This document shows, in pieces, positions 34,296 to 42,907 of a stretch of 64,000 nucleotides of DNA. The translations under genes and the position numbers were made by a program. The notes under the pieces were generated by a model. The model had not been told where the DNA came from and ran no database searches. It saw nothing but the letters and a program-made list of their open reading frames with translations. The DNA is from Eubacteriales bacterium (lineage in GTDB: Bacteria > Bacillota > Clostridia > Lachnospirales > Lachnospiraceae). The stretch covers positions 100,812 to 164,811 of the forward strand of contig JAUNPS010000004.1 in NCBI GenBank assembly GCA_030536575.1. Direction: 5' to 3'. Each line of letters starts with the position of its first letter. The first letter of the stretch is position 1.

Positions 34296-35963
34296 ATGAA
34301 AAATAAGGCTATTAGAAAATCAAATTTCATTTTTGCATGTGCGGCTGTGTCAGTTATGCTGCCGAATATGTGTGGGGCGGCTGCGGAATTGAACGATATT
34401 GGGAATGACGCGTATGTCGTTACGGAAGACAGCGTCGTTGAGGGGTATGTTCTTGTTGGCAGTGATCAGGCTCTGGCTATCTCATTTACGGAGGATGATC
34501 TGAATGTCCCGGATACGGAATTACTGACGGATAAGGAGCTTCTTTTTGTAAATACGCTTCAGGAGGAACAGGGCAGCTATGATCTCGGAGACAGAACTAT
34601 TCGCGCAGAGAAATTAAACGGCGCGGAATCCCTTGCCAGGATTCGTTATCCGGAGCAGGGGACGCCTTCGGATAGTTTGGTGTATGTGGATGAAGCGTCG
34701 AATACGGCATACACGGATTTGTCCATTGGCAATGGCATGGCAATCTGCGGAGGTGATGACAGCAGTTATATGGCATGGGGAGATTCCTACTATAAACTGC
34801 TTGCCCTGCAGTCCGCTGCACATAAGCTGACTGCATTGACAGAAGACATGACGGATGCTGTTGTGATGGATGGAGAGGGCAATTCTGTTTCTACGGCGTA
34901 TATCGCAGATATGACAGAGCTGGTTGACCGTGTGATGAATTTTGATAATGATCTGATCTATGAGTATGATCATGACAAGATCACCGCGAATTACATTGCT
35001 GTGAACGGAACGGCAACTTTGGAATTCCATCTTCCCCAGACGGGTTTCCTTGGATATCTGCTGATGGGGACTGGCTTTGTCGAGGAAAGTTATATTAATC
35101 ATCAGATATTTGCTGTGAGATATTCCGATTGGCTTTATTTTATACGCGATACAGATGTGCAGGGTTCTTATTTGATTATGGATGACGAGGAAGCACTTTT
35201 GATTGACGTTGGGCACTGGAATGGCCCTGCGATGTGGGAGAAAGTGCAGACTCTGATAGGAGAAAGAAGTCTCTCTGTTTATATCACGCATGCGCATGGC
35301 GACCATTGGTACAATCTTCAGTATTTTGATGCGGACAGAATTGACCAGGTTTATTTCCCTGCTGATGAGGTCGCTACCCGTGTACAGGAAAATGAAGGCG
35401 TTTACGACCTCAATGAGGATCTTGAGAATCGTTTTGCAGGAAAAACAGTTCGCGTAAAGGATGGAGATGTCCTGAATGTTGCGGGAAAATCATTGGAAGT
35501 AATCGGGGTGACAGGACATACGCCTTATGGTACAGTGCTGCTGGACATTGAGGATAAGACATTATTCTGCGGAGACGCATTGGGAACCCAGACTTTTGGA
35601 GGAGGTTCTTCATTAAAAACCAGCACGGTTGATACCTGGTCATCAGGGCTGCACCATTTAAATGAAGTGTTAAAGACCGGGACAGATGAGTGCCGTGTAG
35701 AAGTGATTTATCCCGGACATCAGGCGTATGCGCTGGGCGTAGACTATCTGCAGGGCCTGACTGCCTGTGTAGATGCACTTTCTGAGAATGGAATGGATGC
35801 AACACTGTATGCTCCAATGGGAAAAGGAAGCCAGCTTGTTGTTGCCAAAAATGGCGAATTGATTACCCAGGAAGAATTGGATGAATTGTTTGCCAGCAAT
35901 ATCACAGATGCTGAAGCGGTCGCTTATGCTTCGGTTTCCTTTGTAGATGACACAGTACAATAA
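34296..35963 (+). CDS. Secreted metallo-beta-lactamase-fold hydrolase
   Basis: A 555-residue exported protein. ATG 34296 is preferred because the AAAGGA site directly abuts the ATG at 34284. The signal peptide ends near GAAA-EL. Residues of about 40-260 form an unassigned N-terminal region. The C-terminal half is an MBL fold with the metal motif THAHGDHW (His332, His334, Asp336, His337), a further His in VTGHTPYG, Asp in FCGDALG and His in IYPGHQ. All ligands for a dinuclear metal site are present. Members of this superfamily cleave esters, lactones, amides or sulfates, so the substrate remains open. It lies between two esterases in one direction. Confidence 0.85.
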   Translation: MKNKAIRKSNFIFACAAVSVMLPNMCGAAAELNDIGNDAYVVTEDSVVEGYVLVGSDQALAISFTEDDLNVPDTELLTDKELLFVNTLQEEQGSYDLGDRTIRAEKLNGAESLARIRYPEQGTPSDSLVYVDEASNTAYTDLSIGNGMAICGGDDSSYMAWGDSYYKLLALQSAAHKLTALTEDMTDAVVMDGEGNSVSTAYIADMTELVDRVMNFDNDLIYEYDHDKITANYIAVNGTATLEFHLPQTGFLGYLLMGTGFVEESYINHQIFAVRYSDWLYFIRDTDVQGSYLIMDDEEALLIDVGHWNGPAMWEKVQTLIGERSLSVYITHAHGDHWYNLQYFDADRIDQVYFPADEVATRVQENEGVYDLNEDLENRFAGKTVRVKDGDVLNVAGKSLEVIGVTGHTPYGTVLLDIEDKTLFCGDALGTQTFGGGSSLKTSTVDTWSSGLHHLNEVLKTGTDECRVEVIYPGHQAYALGVDYLQGLTACVDALSENGMDATLYAPMGKGSQLVVAKNGELITQEELDELFASNITDAEAVAYASVSFVDDTVQ

Positions 35964-35988
35964 AAAATGAATGTAAGGAGATAGCAAA

Positions 35989-37302
35989 ATGAAGAAGACA
36001 ATCGTAATAACCTTATCAAGCATACTGTTAACGATGGGACTTGCGGGAAGCTGCACGGCGGAAGAAGCGGAAGCAAAAATTGTTGCCGCAATTCCTGTAA
36101 CAGAGGTTCAGAACAGTGGAGAGACACTTGCTGGAGTCCGAATTGAATTTTCAGAGGAAGTACCGGCTACAGAGGTATATTCTACTGCACTGGGAGATGC
36201 ATTTACAGCCCGGGTAGACCGCGAAGTAGAATACATCTATATCAGTGAGAGCGGCGAGTGGGGAGATGTGGCGGCAGAGTCAGGAAAATACTGTTTCATT
36301 GATTTTGCGGATGGCTCTTCCAATGTGCAGAATTATGTGAATGATATTACCTTCAGCGAGCCGGATAAAACCAGAGGAAAGATTCAGTTTTTTGTGGGGC
36401 AGAATAAACCGATTACAACGGTTTCCGGAACTGTGATCGGGTCGGGTGCAACGATGTGCAGTTCCAATAATGGAGAGATGCGTCTTCTGATTGATGATTT
36501 TGAGGAATTCATCTGGACAGACGAGGAGACGGGAACCGAGATTTACGGATATCTTTATAAACCGGAAGGTTATGAAGAAAATACATATCCTATGGTCGTA
36601 CACTTCCCGGCGGGGGATCGTCTTTATACAGAGTGGAACGGCGGCTACCGCGGCGCGCTCTTTACCCATCAGGATGTTGTGGTGTGGGCTTCCGATGAGG
36701 TACAGGCTGAGAATCCCTGTTTTGTCCTGACGATTGGAGAACCGGTAAAAGACAGCATTACATCAGAAATGTATCTGAAAATGGTGGATGAAGTAGTCGC
36801 ACAGTATGGCATTGACACCAGTCGGCTTTATGCCGTTGCCCCAGCCAGCGGCGCTGCGCTGATGTTCCCGGCAGTGCTGGAGAATCCGGATAAATTTGCC
36901 GCGCTTCTGCAGTGCTCGGATAACGTATATCATGAGTTCGAGACGGAGGAAGAGACAGAGCAAGCATTTATTCAGATGACGGACAGCATGCCGACATGGT
37001 TTTTCGCCGCAAGCGATTACAATGATGTAAGAGTCCAGCAGTTGGCTCTGGCTGTTAATGAGCAGGGCAGCAATATCGATGTCACAGTCGGCGAACAGAT
37101 GTGGAACGGTCAGCTTCGGGGAGAAGCGGCTGCAGAACTGGCACGGGAGCAGGTTGCGCGGGCGCAGGCAAACGGTTCCGATGATATGGTCACGATTTTC
37201 CGCGCGAATACCGTAAAGGGTGTTGGCCATTGGAGCTGGAATGAGAGCTTCACAAATGCCGGAGTTTGGGAATGGCTGTTTGCGCAGTCCCTTGATAAGT
37301 AA
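35989..37302 (+). CDS. Secreted alpha/beta-hydrolase-like protein with altered nucleophile elbow
   Basis: A 437-residue exported protein, starting after AAGGAGA. A signal peptide precedes residue 25, and an Ig-like beta domain spans about residues 25-165. The hydrolase domain has YGYLYKPEGYEENTYPMVVHFP and IDTSRLYAVAPASGAAL. In relatives this last segment reads RIYLTGLSMGG. Aligning the Arg-x-Tyr and the Gly places Ala where the catalytic Ser should be, with a Ser one position later. A possible catalytic His is in VGHWSWNE. It may be a pseudoenzyme or use a shifted Ser. It ends the first transcript of the locus at a strong terminator. Confidence 0.75.
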   Translation: MKKTIVITLSSILLTMGLAGSCTAEEAEAKIVAAIPVTEVQNSGETLAGVRIEFSEEVPATEVYSTALGDAFTARVDREVEYIYISESGEWGDVAAESGKYCFIDFADGSSNVQNYVNDITFSEPDKTRGKIQFFVGQNKPITTVSGTVIGSGATMCSSNNGEMRLLIDDFEEFIWTDEETGTEIYGYLYKPEGYEENTYPMVVHFPAGDRLYTEWNGGYRGALFTHQDVVVWASDEVQAENPCFVLTIGEPVKDSITSEMYLKMVDEVVAQYGIDTSRLYAVAPASGAALMFPAVLENPDKFAALLQCSDNVYHEFETEEETEQAFIQMTDSMPTWFFAASDYNDVRVQQLALAVNEQGSNIDVTVGEQMWNGQLRGEAAAELAREQVARAQANGSDDMVTIFRANTVKGVGHWSWNESFTNAGVWEWLFAQSLDK

Positions 37303-37328
37303 GAAAATATAAATATGCAATAAGGCTG

Positions 37329-37373
37329 GCAAAGCCCCGGAGACATGGCAATTCCCCGGGGCTTTGCTATTTT
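37329..37373 (+). terminator. Strong intrinsic terminator
   Basis: A perfect 12-base stem, GCAAAGCCCCGG (37329-37340) with CCGGGGCTTTGC (37356-37367), is followed by TATTTTTT. It splits the esterase half of the locus from the importer half. Confidence 0.92.
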
Positions 37374-37467
37374 TTGCCAATACCGGACACTGTACAGATG
37401 TCGCAAATGTAATCGCGATTCCACCGTTTTTTTCGATTGATGTACCGTGATTAAAAAAGGGCGTCTT

Positions 37468-37489
37468 GATAGAATAGGGACAGAAAAAA
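37468..37489 (+). promoter_or_regulatory. Promoter-like element shared with the esterase gene upstream region
   Basis: GATAGAATAGGGACAGAAAA starts at 37468 and matches the element at 32520 in all but about three of 21 positions. It holds the likely -10 TAGAAT (37470-37475). Shared sequence before two transcripts of one locus suggests common control, perhaps by the PucR-type regulator at 47840. Confidence 0.5.
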
Positions 37490-37525
37490 GGTAATACAGC
37501 AGTGTATGAAGAGCCGGAGGAAATT

Positions 37526-39031
37526 ATGGAGAAAGAATTATTGGTTGAAGTACGGAACATGAGTAAAAATTTCGGACCAACAAAAGCGCTGAAACAGGTA
37601 AATATGAAATTTTACCGTGGGGAGATCCGCGGTCTGATCGGAGAGAATGGAAGCGGGAAATCTACGGTGACTTCCATTATTGCCGGAATGCAGCAGCCCA
37701 CATCCGGAGAGATGTTTTTTAAGGGAAAGGCCTGGAAACCGCAGAACATGGTGGATGCCCAAAAACAGGGGATCAGCATGGTTCTTCAGGAGGCGAATAC
37801 CATACCGGACTGCACTGTGGCAGAAAACTTGATGGCAGGGAGATTTGACGAATTCAGCCGGTTTGGATTTATCAATGCGAAAAAAATGAATGAAGAGGCG
37901 GACAGAATGCTGGAGAGCTTCGGTATTACAAATATCCACGCCTGCGACAGCATCAACCAATATGCCTTTGAAGACAGAAAACTGATCGAGATCGTTCGCT
38001 GTGTTTCTGAAGAGACGGAAGTATTCGTGGTGGATGAGACGACAACCGCACTGTCTCTGGAAGGGCGGGAGATCTTGTACAAGCTGATTCATAAGCTGAA
38101 AGATCAGGGGAAATGCGTTATCTTCATATCCCATGATATGGATGAGATCCTGGCCCAGTGTACAGATCTGACAGTCTTGCGGGATGGAGACATTATTGGA
38201 CATCTGGACAGAGCAGAAATGGATAAGCCGAACGCGGTTCAGAAAATCCGCTATATGATGGTTGGAAGGGAAATCGGGGAGGCTTATTACCGGGAAGATT
38301 ATGACAGCAGCCACAGTGGGGAAGCAGCGCTTTTGATTCAGGATATTTCCTTTGGACCCATACGGCATTTTTCGCTGGAACTCCATAAAGGAGAAATTAT
38401 TGGCTTTGGAGGCTTAAGCGGATGCGGCATGCATGAGATTGGCCGGGCTGCCTTTGGGCTTGAAAAACTGGAATCGGGAAGTGTCATCAGAAATGGGAAA
38501 ACCATAAAAACCCCGCTGCAGGCCATCACAGAAGGAATTGGGTATATTTCGAAAAACAGGGATACAGAAGCACTGATTCTGGAGGGGTCGATACAGGAAA
38601 ACATTGTATTACCGCTGCTGCCGGAGATGAGCCGCCGGACTTTTATCAGCCCTTCCGAGGAACGGAAACGGTCCGACCGGGAAATCGATGCTTTTCGGAT
38701 TAAATGCAATCATGGAAAACAGTGGGTAAATACTTTAAGCGGTGGAAATAAGCAGAAGGTTTCCTTTGCAAAGTGGACGGCCAAGGGCTCCGAGGTACTG
38801 ATTATGGACTGCCCTACCAGAGGCGTGGATATTGGTGTAAAGCAGGCAATGTATGCACTGATTGCCCGGATGAAAAAAGAAGGAAAGGCGATCCTGCTGA
38901 TCAGTGAGGAGATGGCGGAACTGATCGGAATGGCGGATAAAATCATTATCATGAAGGATTTTGTCAAAACAGGCGAGGTTATGCGCAGCGCAGATCTAAA
39001 GGAAACGGACATGATTGAATACATGATCTGA
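37526..39031 (+). CDS. Ribose/galactoside-type ABC importer ATPase (two nucleotide-binding domains)
   Basis: A 501-residue CUT2-class ATPase related to RbsA/MglA. ATG 37526 follows CGGAGGAA; a GTG frame at 37502 is less likely. Domain 1 has Walker A GENGSGKST and Walker B FVVDETTTALS. Domain 2 has the degenerate loop SGCGMHEIG, the signature LSGGNKQKV and Walker B LIMDCPTRGVDIG. In domain 2 the usual catalytic Glu is Cys (DCPT instead of DEPT), so this site is likely inactive. Domain 1 lacks a canonical LSGGQ, as is common in the family. It drives the two permeases at 39052 and 41246. Confidence 0.92.
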   Translation: MEKELLVEVRNMSKNFGPTKALKQVNMKFYRGEIRGLIGENGSGKSTVTSIIAGMQQPTSGEMFFKGKAWKPQNMVDAQKQGISMVLQEANTIPDCTVAENLMAGRFDEFSRFGFINAKKMNEEADRMLESFGITNIHACDSINQYAFEDRKLIEIVRCVSEETEVFVVDETTTALSLEGREILYKLIHKLKDQGKCVIFISHDMDEILAQCTDLTVLRDGDIIGHLDRAEMDKPNAVQKIRYMMVGREIGEAYYREDYDSSHSGEAALLIQDISFGPIRHFSLELHKGEIIGFGGLSGCGMHEIGRAAFGLEKLESGSVIRNGKTIKTPLQAITEGIGYISKNRDTEALILEGSIQENIVLPLLPEMSRRTFISPSEERKRSDREIDAFRIKCNHGKQWVNTLSGGNKQKVSFAKWTAKGSEVLIMDCPTRGVDIGVKQAMYALIARMKKEGKAILLISEEMAELIGMADKIIIMKDFVKTGEVMRSADLKETDMIEYMI

Positions 39032-39051
39032 GAAAAAGAGGTGGAATAAAA

Positions 39052-40014
39052 ATGAAAGACAACTGGATAAAAAAACATATTTACGATATAGCGGCTTATG
39101 CGGGTCTGTTGGTGACATTGATTCTCTTCTTTGTTTTCAGCAGAAACCGGCTGCTGTATAATGCGACAACGGTAATCCAGACGGCGGCGCCCTATGCGGT
39201 TCTTTCCCTGGGTGCGGTATTTGTCTATTCCATGGGATTTATGGATGTGAGCGTAGGTCAGCAGGTAGGTGTATATGCAATACTGATTATCTTAATATCC
39301 AATGCTCTGGGAGGAACAACCTTTGGCGTGTTCGTCGGTTTCTTGGTGGTGCTCGCAATCGCATTGCTGTGCGGAGCCTTTAACGGAGCCGTCGCGGTAT
39401 GGCTGGGGCTTCCATCCATCGTAACATCCCTGTTTTTGATGTTCTTTTTTACCGGCGCACAGTACCTTTTGATGGAGAGCACGGGGATTAACAGTATATC
39501 GATTCAGGCAGCGATCAAACCCTCCGACAGAAATATTTATACGCTCCTGTTGATTGCAGTTGTCGCCCTTACCGCTCTTGTGGTGTTTTACCTGTTTAAG
39601 TTTACAAAACTTGGCAAATATACCAGAGCGATCGGGGCAAATGAGAAAACCGCGGTACAGGCCGGCGTGAATACAACCAAATGGAAGGTGTACGCATATA
39701 TGGCTTTTGGAGCAACTGTGGCTCTTGGTGCCTTCCTTATGCTGACCAGGACAGGGAGCGCAGGGAAAGGAACCGGGAGCGGATATGCGATGGATATCAT
39801 GATCTGCCTGATCCTAGGCGGGATGCCGTTATCCGGCGGAATGCTTTCAAAAGCAGGCAGCGCACTGATCGGCACCTTTACCTATATTCTGCTTACGAAC
39901 GATCTGACCACAATGGGGGTCAGCCTGAATACGATTAATTTCGTAAAAGCAGTCATTTTTATCATTATTATTCTGGTAACCTGCCGCAAGCAGACAAATC
40001 TGCTTCCGCGGTAA
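39052..40014 (+). CDS. CUT2 ABC importer permease (first)
   Basis: A 320-residue hydrophobic RbsC/BPD_transp_2-type permease with eight to ten membrane helices. It starts after AAGAGGTGGAA. Family landmarks are PYAVLSLGAVFVYSMGFMDVSVGQ, given in part, and KFTKLGKYTRAIGANEKTA. It forms the channel with a second, separate permease downstream. The sugar-binding protein gene lies between them, an order unlike the classical rbs operon. Confidence 0.9.
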   Translation: MKDNWIKKHIYDIAAYAGLLVTLILFFVFSRNRLLYNATTVIQTAAPYAVLSLGAVFVYSMGFMDVSVGQQVGVYAILIILISNALGGTTFGVFVGFLVVLAIALLCGAFNGAVAVWLGLPSIVTSLFLMFFFTGAQYLLMESTGINSISIQAAIKPSDRNIYTLLLIAVVALTALVVFYLFKFTKLGKYTRAIGANEKTAVQAGVNTTKWKVYAYMAFGATVALGAFLMLTRTGSAGKGTGSGYAMDIMICLILGGMPLSGGMLSKAGSALIGTFTYILLTNDLTTMGVSLNTINFVKAVIFIIIILVTCRKQTNLLPR

Positions 40015-40047
40015 ATTATAAAAAACACATAATGAAGGAGGAACAAC

Positions 40048-41226
40048 ATGAAAACAAGAATGAAAAGAGCAGGAGCAATGATTTTGGCGGGGGCAATGGC
40101 GATGTCCTGTCTGGGCAGCGTGAGTGCGTCGGCGGCGGAGCCAAAGAAGACCGTCATCGGCGTGGCATTTTATAACGATTCCAGTAAGCCGACCACGGCA
40201 ACAAAGGCCTATCTGGAATCCCTGGCAGACGCACTGAATGTGGAATTCAAATACACCGTGTTCACACAGACAGATGAATCCGCGAATCTGACCAAAATCC
40301 AGGAACTGATCTCAGCCGGAGCAGAGGGAATTATCGGCACCATTGACCTGGGAACCACAGCTATTGTGGAGGAATGTGAAGCAGCAGGCGTTTATTACGC
40401 CGGATATCTGTGTGACTTTGATACCTCTTACCAGACTGCGTATGAAGCTGTTTATGAGAATCCGTATTTCCTGGGGACGATTTCCGATGGACATAATCCC
40501 GATGATATTGTCCTGGGAACACAGACCTTTGAGAGCGTTATGGAATATAACGAGAGAAATCCCGAGAACCCGCTGACTCATATGGCTATGATCATTTTCC
40601 CGGATTGGGCATATCCGGCTCAGGCAAAGCAGGCGGAACAGTTTGTGGAAGAGATTGAAAAATATAATGAGACGGCGGAAACTCCCATCACGGTGGATCC
40701 CATTGATGCGGAATCGGATGTGATCCCGTTCACACCCCTTGACAGCACCTATTTCTCCAAACATCCGGATATTGACGCGATCGCAAGCTTTGCTGCAGGC
40801 ACCAGCTTTGTTTATCCGACGATGGTTGCTTCCGGCGTGGATGGAGATTTGAAGTTATTCACAACCGGATTTGAAGGCGGTGAGGAAGAAAACTTTGGCT
40901 CTGCCGGAAAAGGAACCTTCCAGCAGAATGTGATCACCGCGATTGAGACAGTTACTTATCCGTTGGTACTGCTTTTAAATCAGATTAATGGCGTGGAATT
41001 TGCGGATATGCCGGAAACAGCAGAGCGCATTGGATGTGACCAGATTATTATTAACAGCGACGAAGACCTTGAAAAATTCCTTGTGAATATCTACAACACC
41101 GGGGATGCGGCGGGCGCATGCTGGACAGGAGAAGACGTGCTGAAGATGACAGCATTTGGCAACCCGGATGCGACTTACGCAGATCTGGTAGAAGCGGTGA
41201 CAAATCTGACACTGGATAACATGTAA
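40048..41226 (+). CDS. Periplasmic-binding-protein-like sugar receptor of the CUT2 importer
   Basis: A 392-residue exported receptor of the type-1 periplasmic binding fold, starting after GAAGGAGGAAC. The signal peptide (MKTRMKRAGAMILAGAMAM) ends near SASA-AE. The one nearby Cys is not in a lipobox context. The mature chain opens with KKTVIGVAFYNDSSKP and includes LISAGAEGIIGTIDLG, typical of the family. It is somewhat longer than ribose receptors (about 300 residues) and closer to simple-sugar/nucleoside-type receptors. The ligand is unknown; context suggests a deacylated glycoside. Confidence 0.88.
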   Translation: MKTRMKRAGAMILAGAMAMSCLGSVSASAAEPKKTVIGVAFYNDSSKPTTATKAYLESLADALNVEFKYTVFTQTDESANLTKIQELISAGAEGIIGTIDLGTTAIVEECEAAGVYYAGYLCDFDTSYQTAYEAVYENPYFLGTISDGHNPDDIVLGTQTFESVMEYNERNPENPLTHMAMIIFPDWAYPAQAKQAEQFVEEIEKYNETAETPITVDPIDAESDVIPFTPLDSTYFSKHPDIDAIASFAAGTSFVYPTMVASGVDGDLKLFTTGFEGGEEENFGSAGKGTFQQNVITAIETVTYPLVLLLNQINGVEFADMPETAERIGCDQIIINSDEDLEKFLVNIYNTGDAAGACWTGEDVLKMTAFGNPDATYADLVEAVTNLTLDNM

Positions 41227-41245
41227 GCTGGTCGGGGTGAGTGCC

Positions 41246-42238
41246 ATGAAGATTTTAAAGAAAATACTGCTGTCGCTGGCTTTTCCGGCGCTGATGTTTC
41301 TGGTTATGCTGGCGATTACAGCCAGCAGCGAAAAGTGCTATGTAAACGGACATTTCATTTTTATAGGAAAGGATCTGATAAACCAGGTGCTGATGAACAG
41401 CTGCATGACAATCTGCGTGGCACTTGCCATCTGGATGCAGTTAAAAAACGGAAGGTTTGATTTTTCCGGAGGCGCTTCCATGGTGCTGGCTGCGATTGCG
41501 GCTGGTTATGTGGGGAAAAATACAGGCAGCATGTGGGCTGCCTTCGGAACCGCGCTTGTTATGGGACTGCTCCTTTGTATGCTTACGGCGTTGGTCTATA
41601 TTATCGGGCGGGTGCCGATCATCATCACCACCATTGGTATGACGCTCCTGTATGAATCACTGACCTATATCCTGTTTGGAGGAGAGGGAGTCCGGGCATT
41701 TTATTCCAACCCCAAACTCTGCGCACTGGGAAGAGTGCCGGGCATTTTCCTCCCTGTAGGGATCGCTATGGCGGTGTTTGTAATCTATACTTATTTTACA
41801 GCTTCCGGCCGCAGAGCAAAAATACTGGCGAATAATCAGAGCGCGGGAGTGAACATCGGGATCGATGAAAGGAAAAATACCTTTGTTTCCTATGTATTTA
41901 CCGGCATCATTATTGGAATGGCAGCCATTATTTATATATCCCAGAACGATGTGACGCCACAGTCGGGACTGTCAACTTCCAGTATCCTGTTCTCTTATAT
42001 TGTTCCGGTATTCATGGGTACTTTTATTGGTCTGGCAAGCAATGATGTGATCGGCATCGCCATTGCGGCTGTGGGAATGGAGATTATGAACTATGGTCTG
42101 AACTGTCTGAATCTGGGTTCCGGCGGATGGCAGCAGATTATTATGGGGGTGTTTGTGCTTTGTTTCTATACGTTTTCCTCTCAGTCCTATAAGATCAATG
42201 CCTTTTTGAATGGACTGAAACGGAAAAAAACTGCATGA
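41246..42238 (+). CDS. CUT2 ABC importer permease (second)
   Basis: A 330-residue permease. ATG 41246 is preferred, with GGGGTGA six bases before it; GTG 41237 is an alternative. It has multiple membrane helices, and the central RVPIIITTIGMTLLYESLTY and SGRRAKILANNQSAGVNIGI stretches mark the BPD_transp_2 family. Two different permeases per importer point to a heterodimeric channel, seen in nucleoside and autoinducer-2-type systems. The stop is 15 bases before pgmB. Confidence 0.9.
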   Translation: MKILKKILLSLAFPALMFLVMLAITASSEKCYVNGHFIFIGKDLINQVLMNSCMTICVALAIWMQLKNGRFDFSGGASMVLAAIAAGYVGKNTGSMWAAFGTALVMGLLLCMLTALVYIIGRVPIIITTIGMTLLYESLTYILFGGEGVRAFYSNPKLCALGRVPGIFLPVGIAMAVFVIYTYFTASGRRAKILANNQSAGVNIGIDERKNTFVSYVFTGIIIGMAAIIYISQNDVTPQSGLSTSSILFSYIVPVFMGTFIGLASNDVIGIAIAAVGMEIMNYGLNCLNLGSGGWQQIIMGVFVLCFYTFSSQSYKINAFLNGLKRKKTA

Positions 42239-42253
42239 CGAAAGGAGGCCGAA

Positions 42254-42907
42254 ATGAAAGCGTTTATTTTTGATCTGGACGGTGTAATTGTCTTTACCGA
42301 CAGATACCACTATCTGGCCTGGAAAAGAATGGCGGATCGGATCGGGGTTTACTTCGATGAAACGATCAATAACCGTCTGCGCGGAGTAAGCAGAGCGAAG
42401 AGCCTGGAGATCATCCTGGAAAGAAGCGAAGAAAAAAGGTTTTCAGATGCCCAAAAGCAGGAGCTGATGGAAGAGAAAAACAGTTACTATAAAGAACTGC
42501 TCCAATCGATGACCCCGAAAGACGTGGATCAGGAGGTACGGGAGACGCTTGAGGTTCTGCGCCGGAGAGGATATAAGCTGGCGATTGGTTCTTCCAGTAA
42601 GAACGCTGGCTTTATTCTGGAGAGAATCGGTTTGACAGGTGTCTTTGACGCGGTTTCTGACGGCAATCTTATCACACACTCCAAACCGAACCCGGAGGTT
42701 TTTCTGAAAGCGGCTGAACTTTTGGAGGTCAGTCCGGTGGAGTGTTGTGTTGTAGAGGATGCGTTTGCAGGAATCGATGCGGCGAAAGCAGCAGGCATGC
42801 TCGCGATAGGAATCGGAGACGCGGCGGGGTATGAAGCCGCGGATATTCGGATACGGTCTTTGGCGGAATTAAAAAACAGAAATTTTGGAGGGGAAAAAAG
42901 TGGTTGA
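42254..42907 (+). CDS. pgmB: Beta-phosphoglucomutase
   Basis: A 217-residue HAD-superfamily enzyme converting beta-glucose-1-phosphate to glucose-6-phosphate. It starts after AAAGGAGG. The catalytic loop FDLDGVIVFTDRYHY, the cap motif RGVSRAKSLEIIL (diagnostic for this enzyme against other HAD phosphatases), GSSSKNAGFIL and the acidic VVEDAFAGIDAAKAAG motif are all present. It normally accompanies a disaccharide phosphorylase making beta-glucose-1-phosphate. Here the partner is a GH3 gene that overlaps its stop codon, which is informative about that enzyme. Confidence 0.93.
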   Translation: MKAFIFDLDGVIVFTDRYHYLAWKRMADRIGVYFDETINNRLRGVSRAKSLEIILERSEEKRFSDAQKQELMEEKNSYYKELLQSMTPKDVDQEVRETLEVLRRRGYKLAIGSSSKNAGFILERIGLTGVFDAVSDGNLITHSKPNPEVFLKAAELLEVSPVECCVVEDAFAGIDAAKAAGMLAIGIGDAAGYEAADIRIRSLAELKNRNFGGEKSG

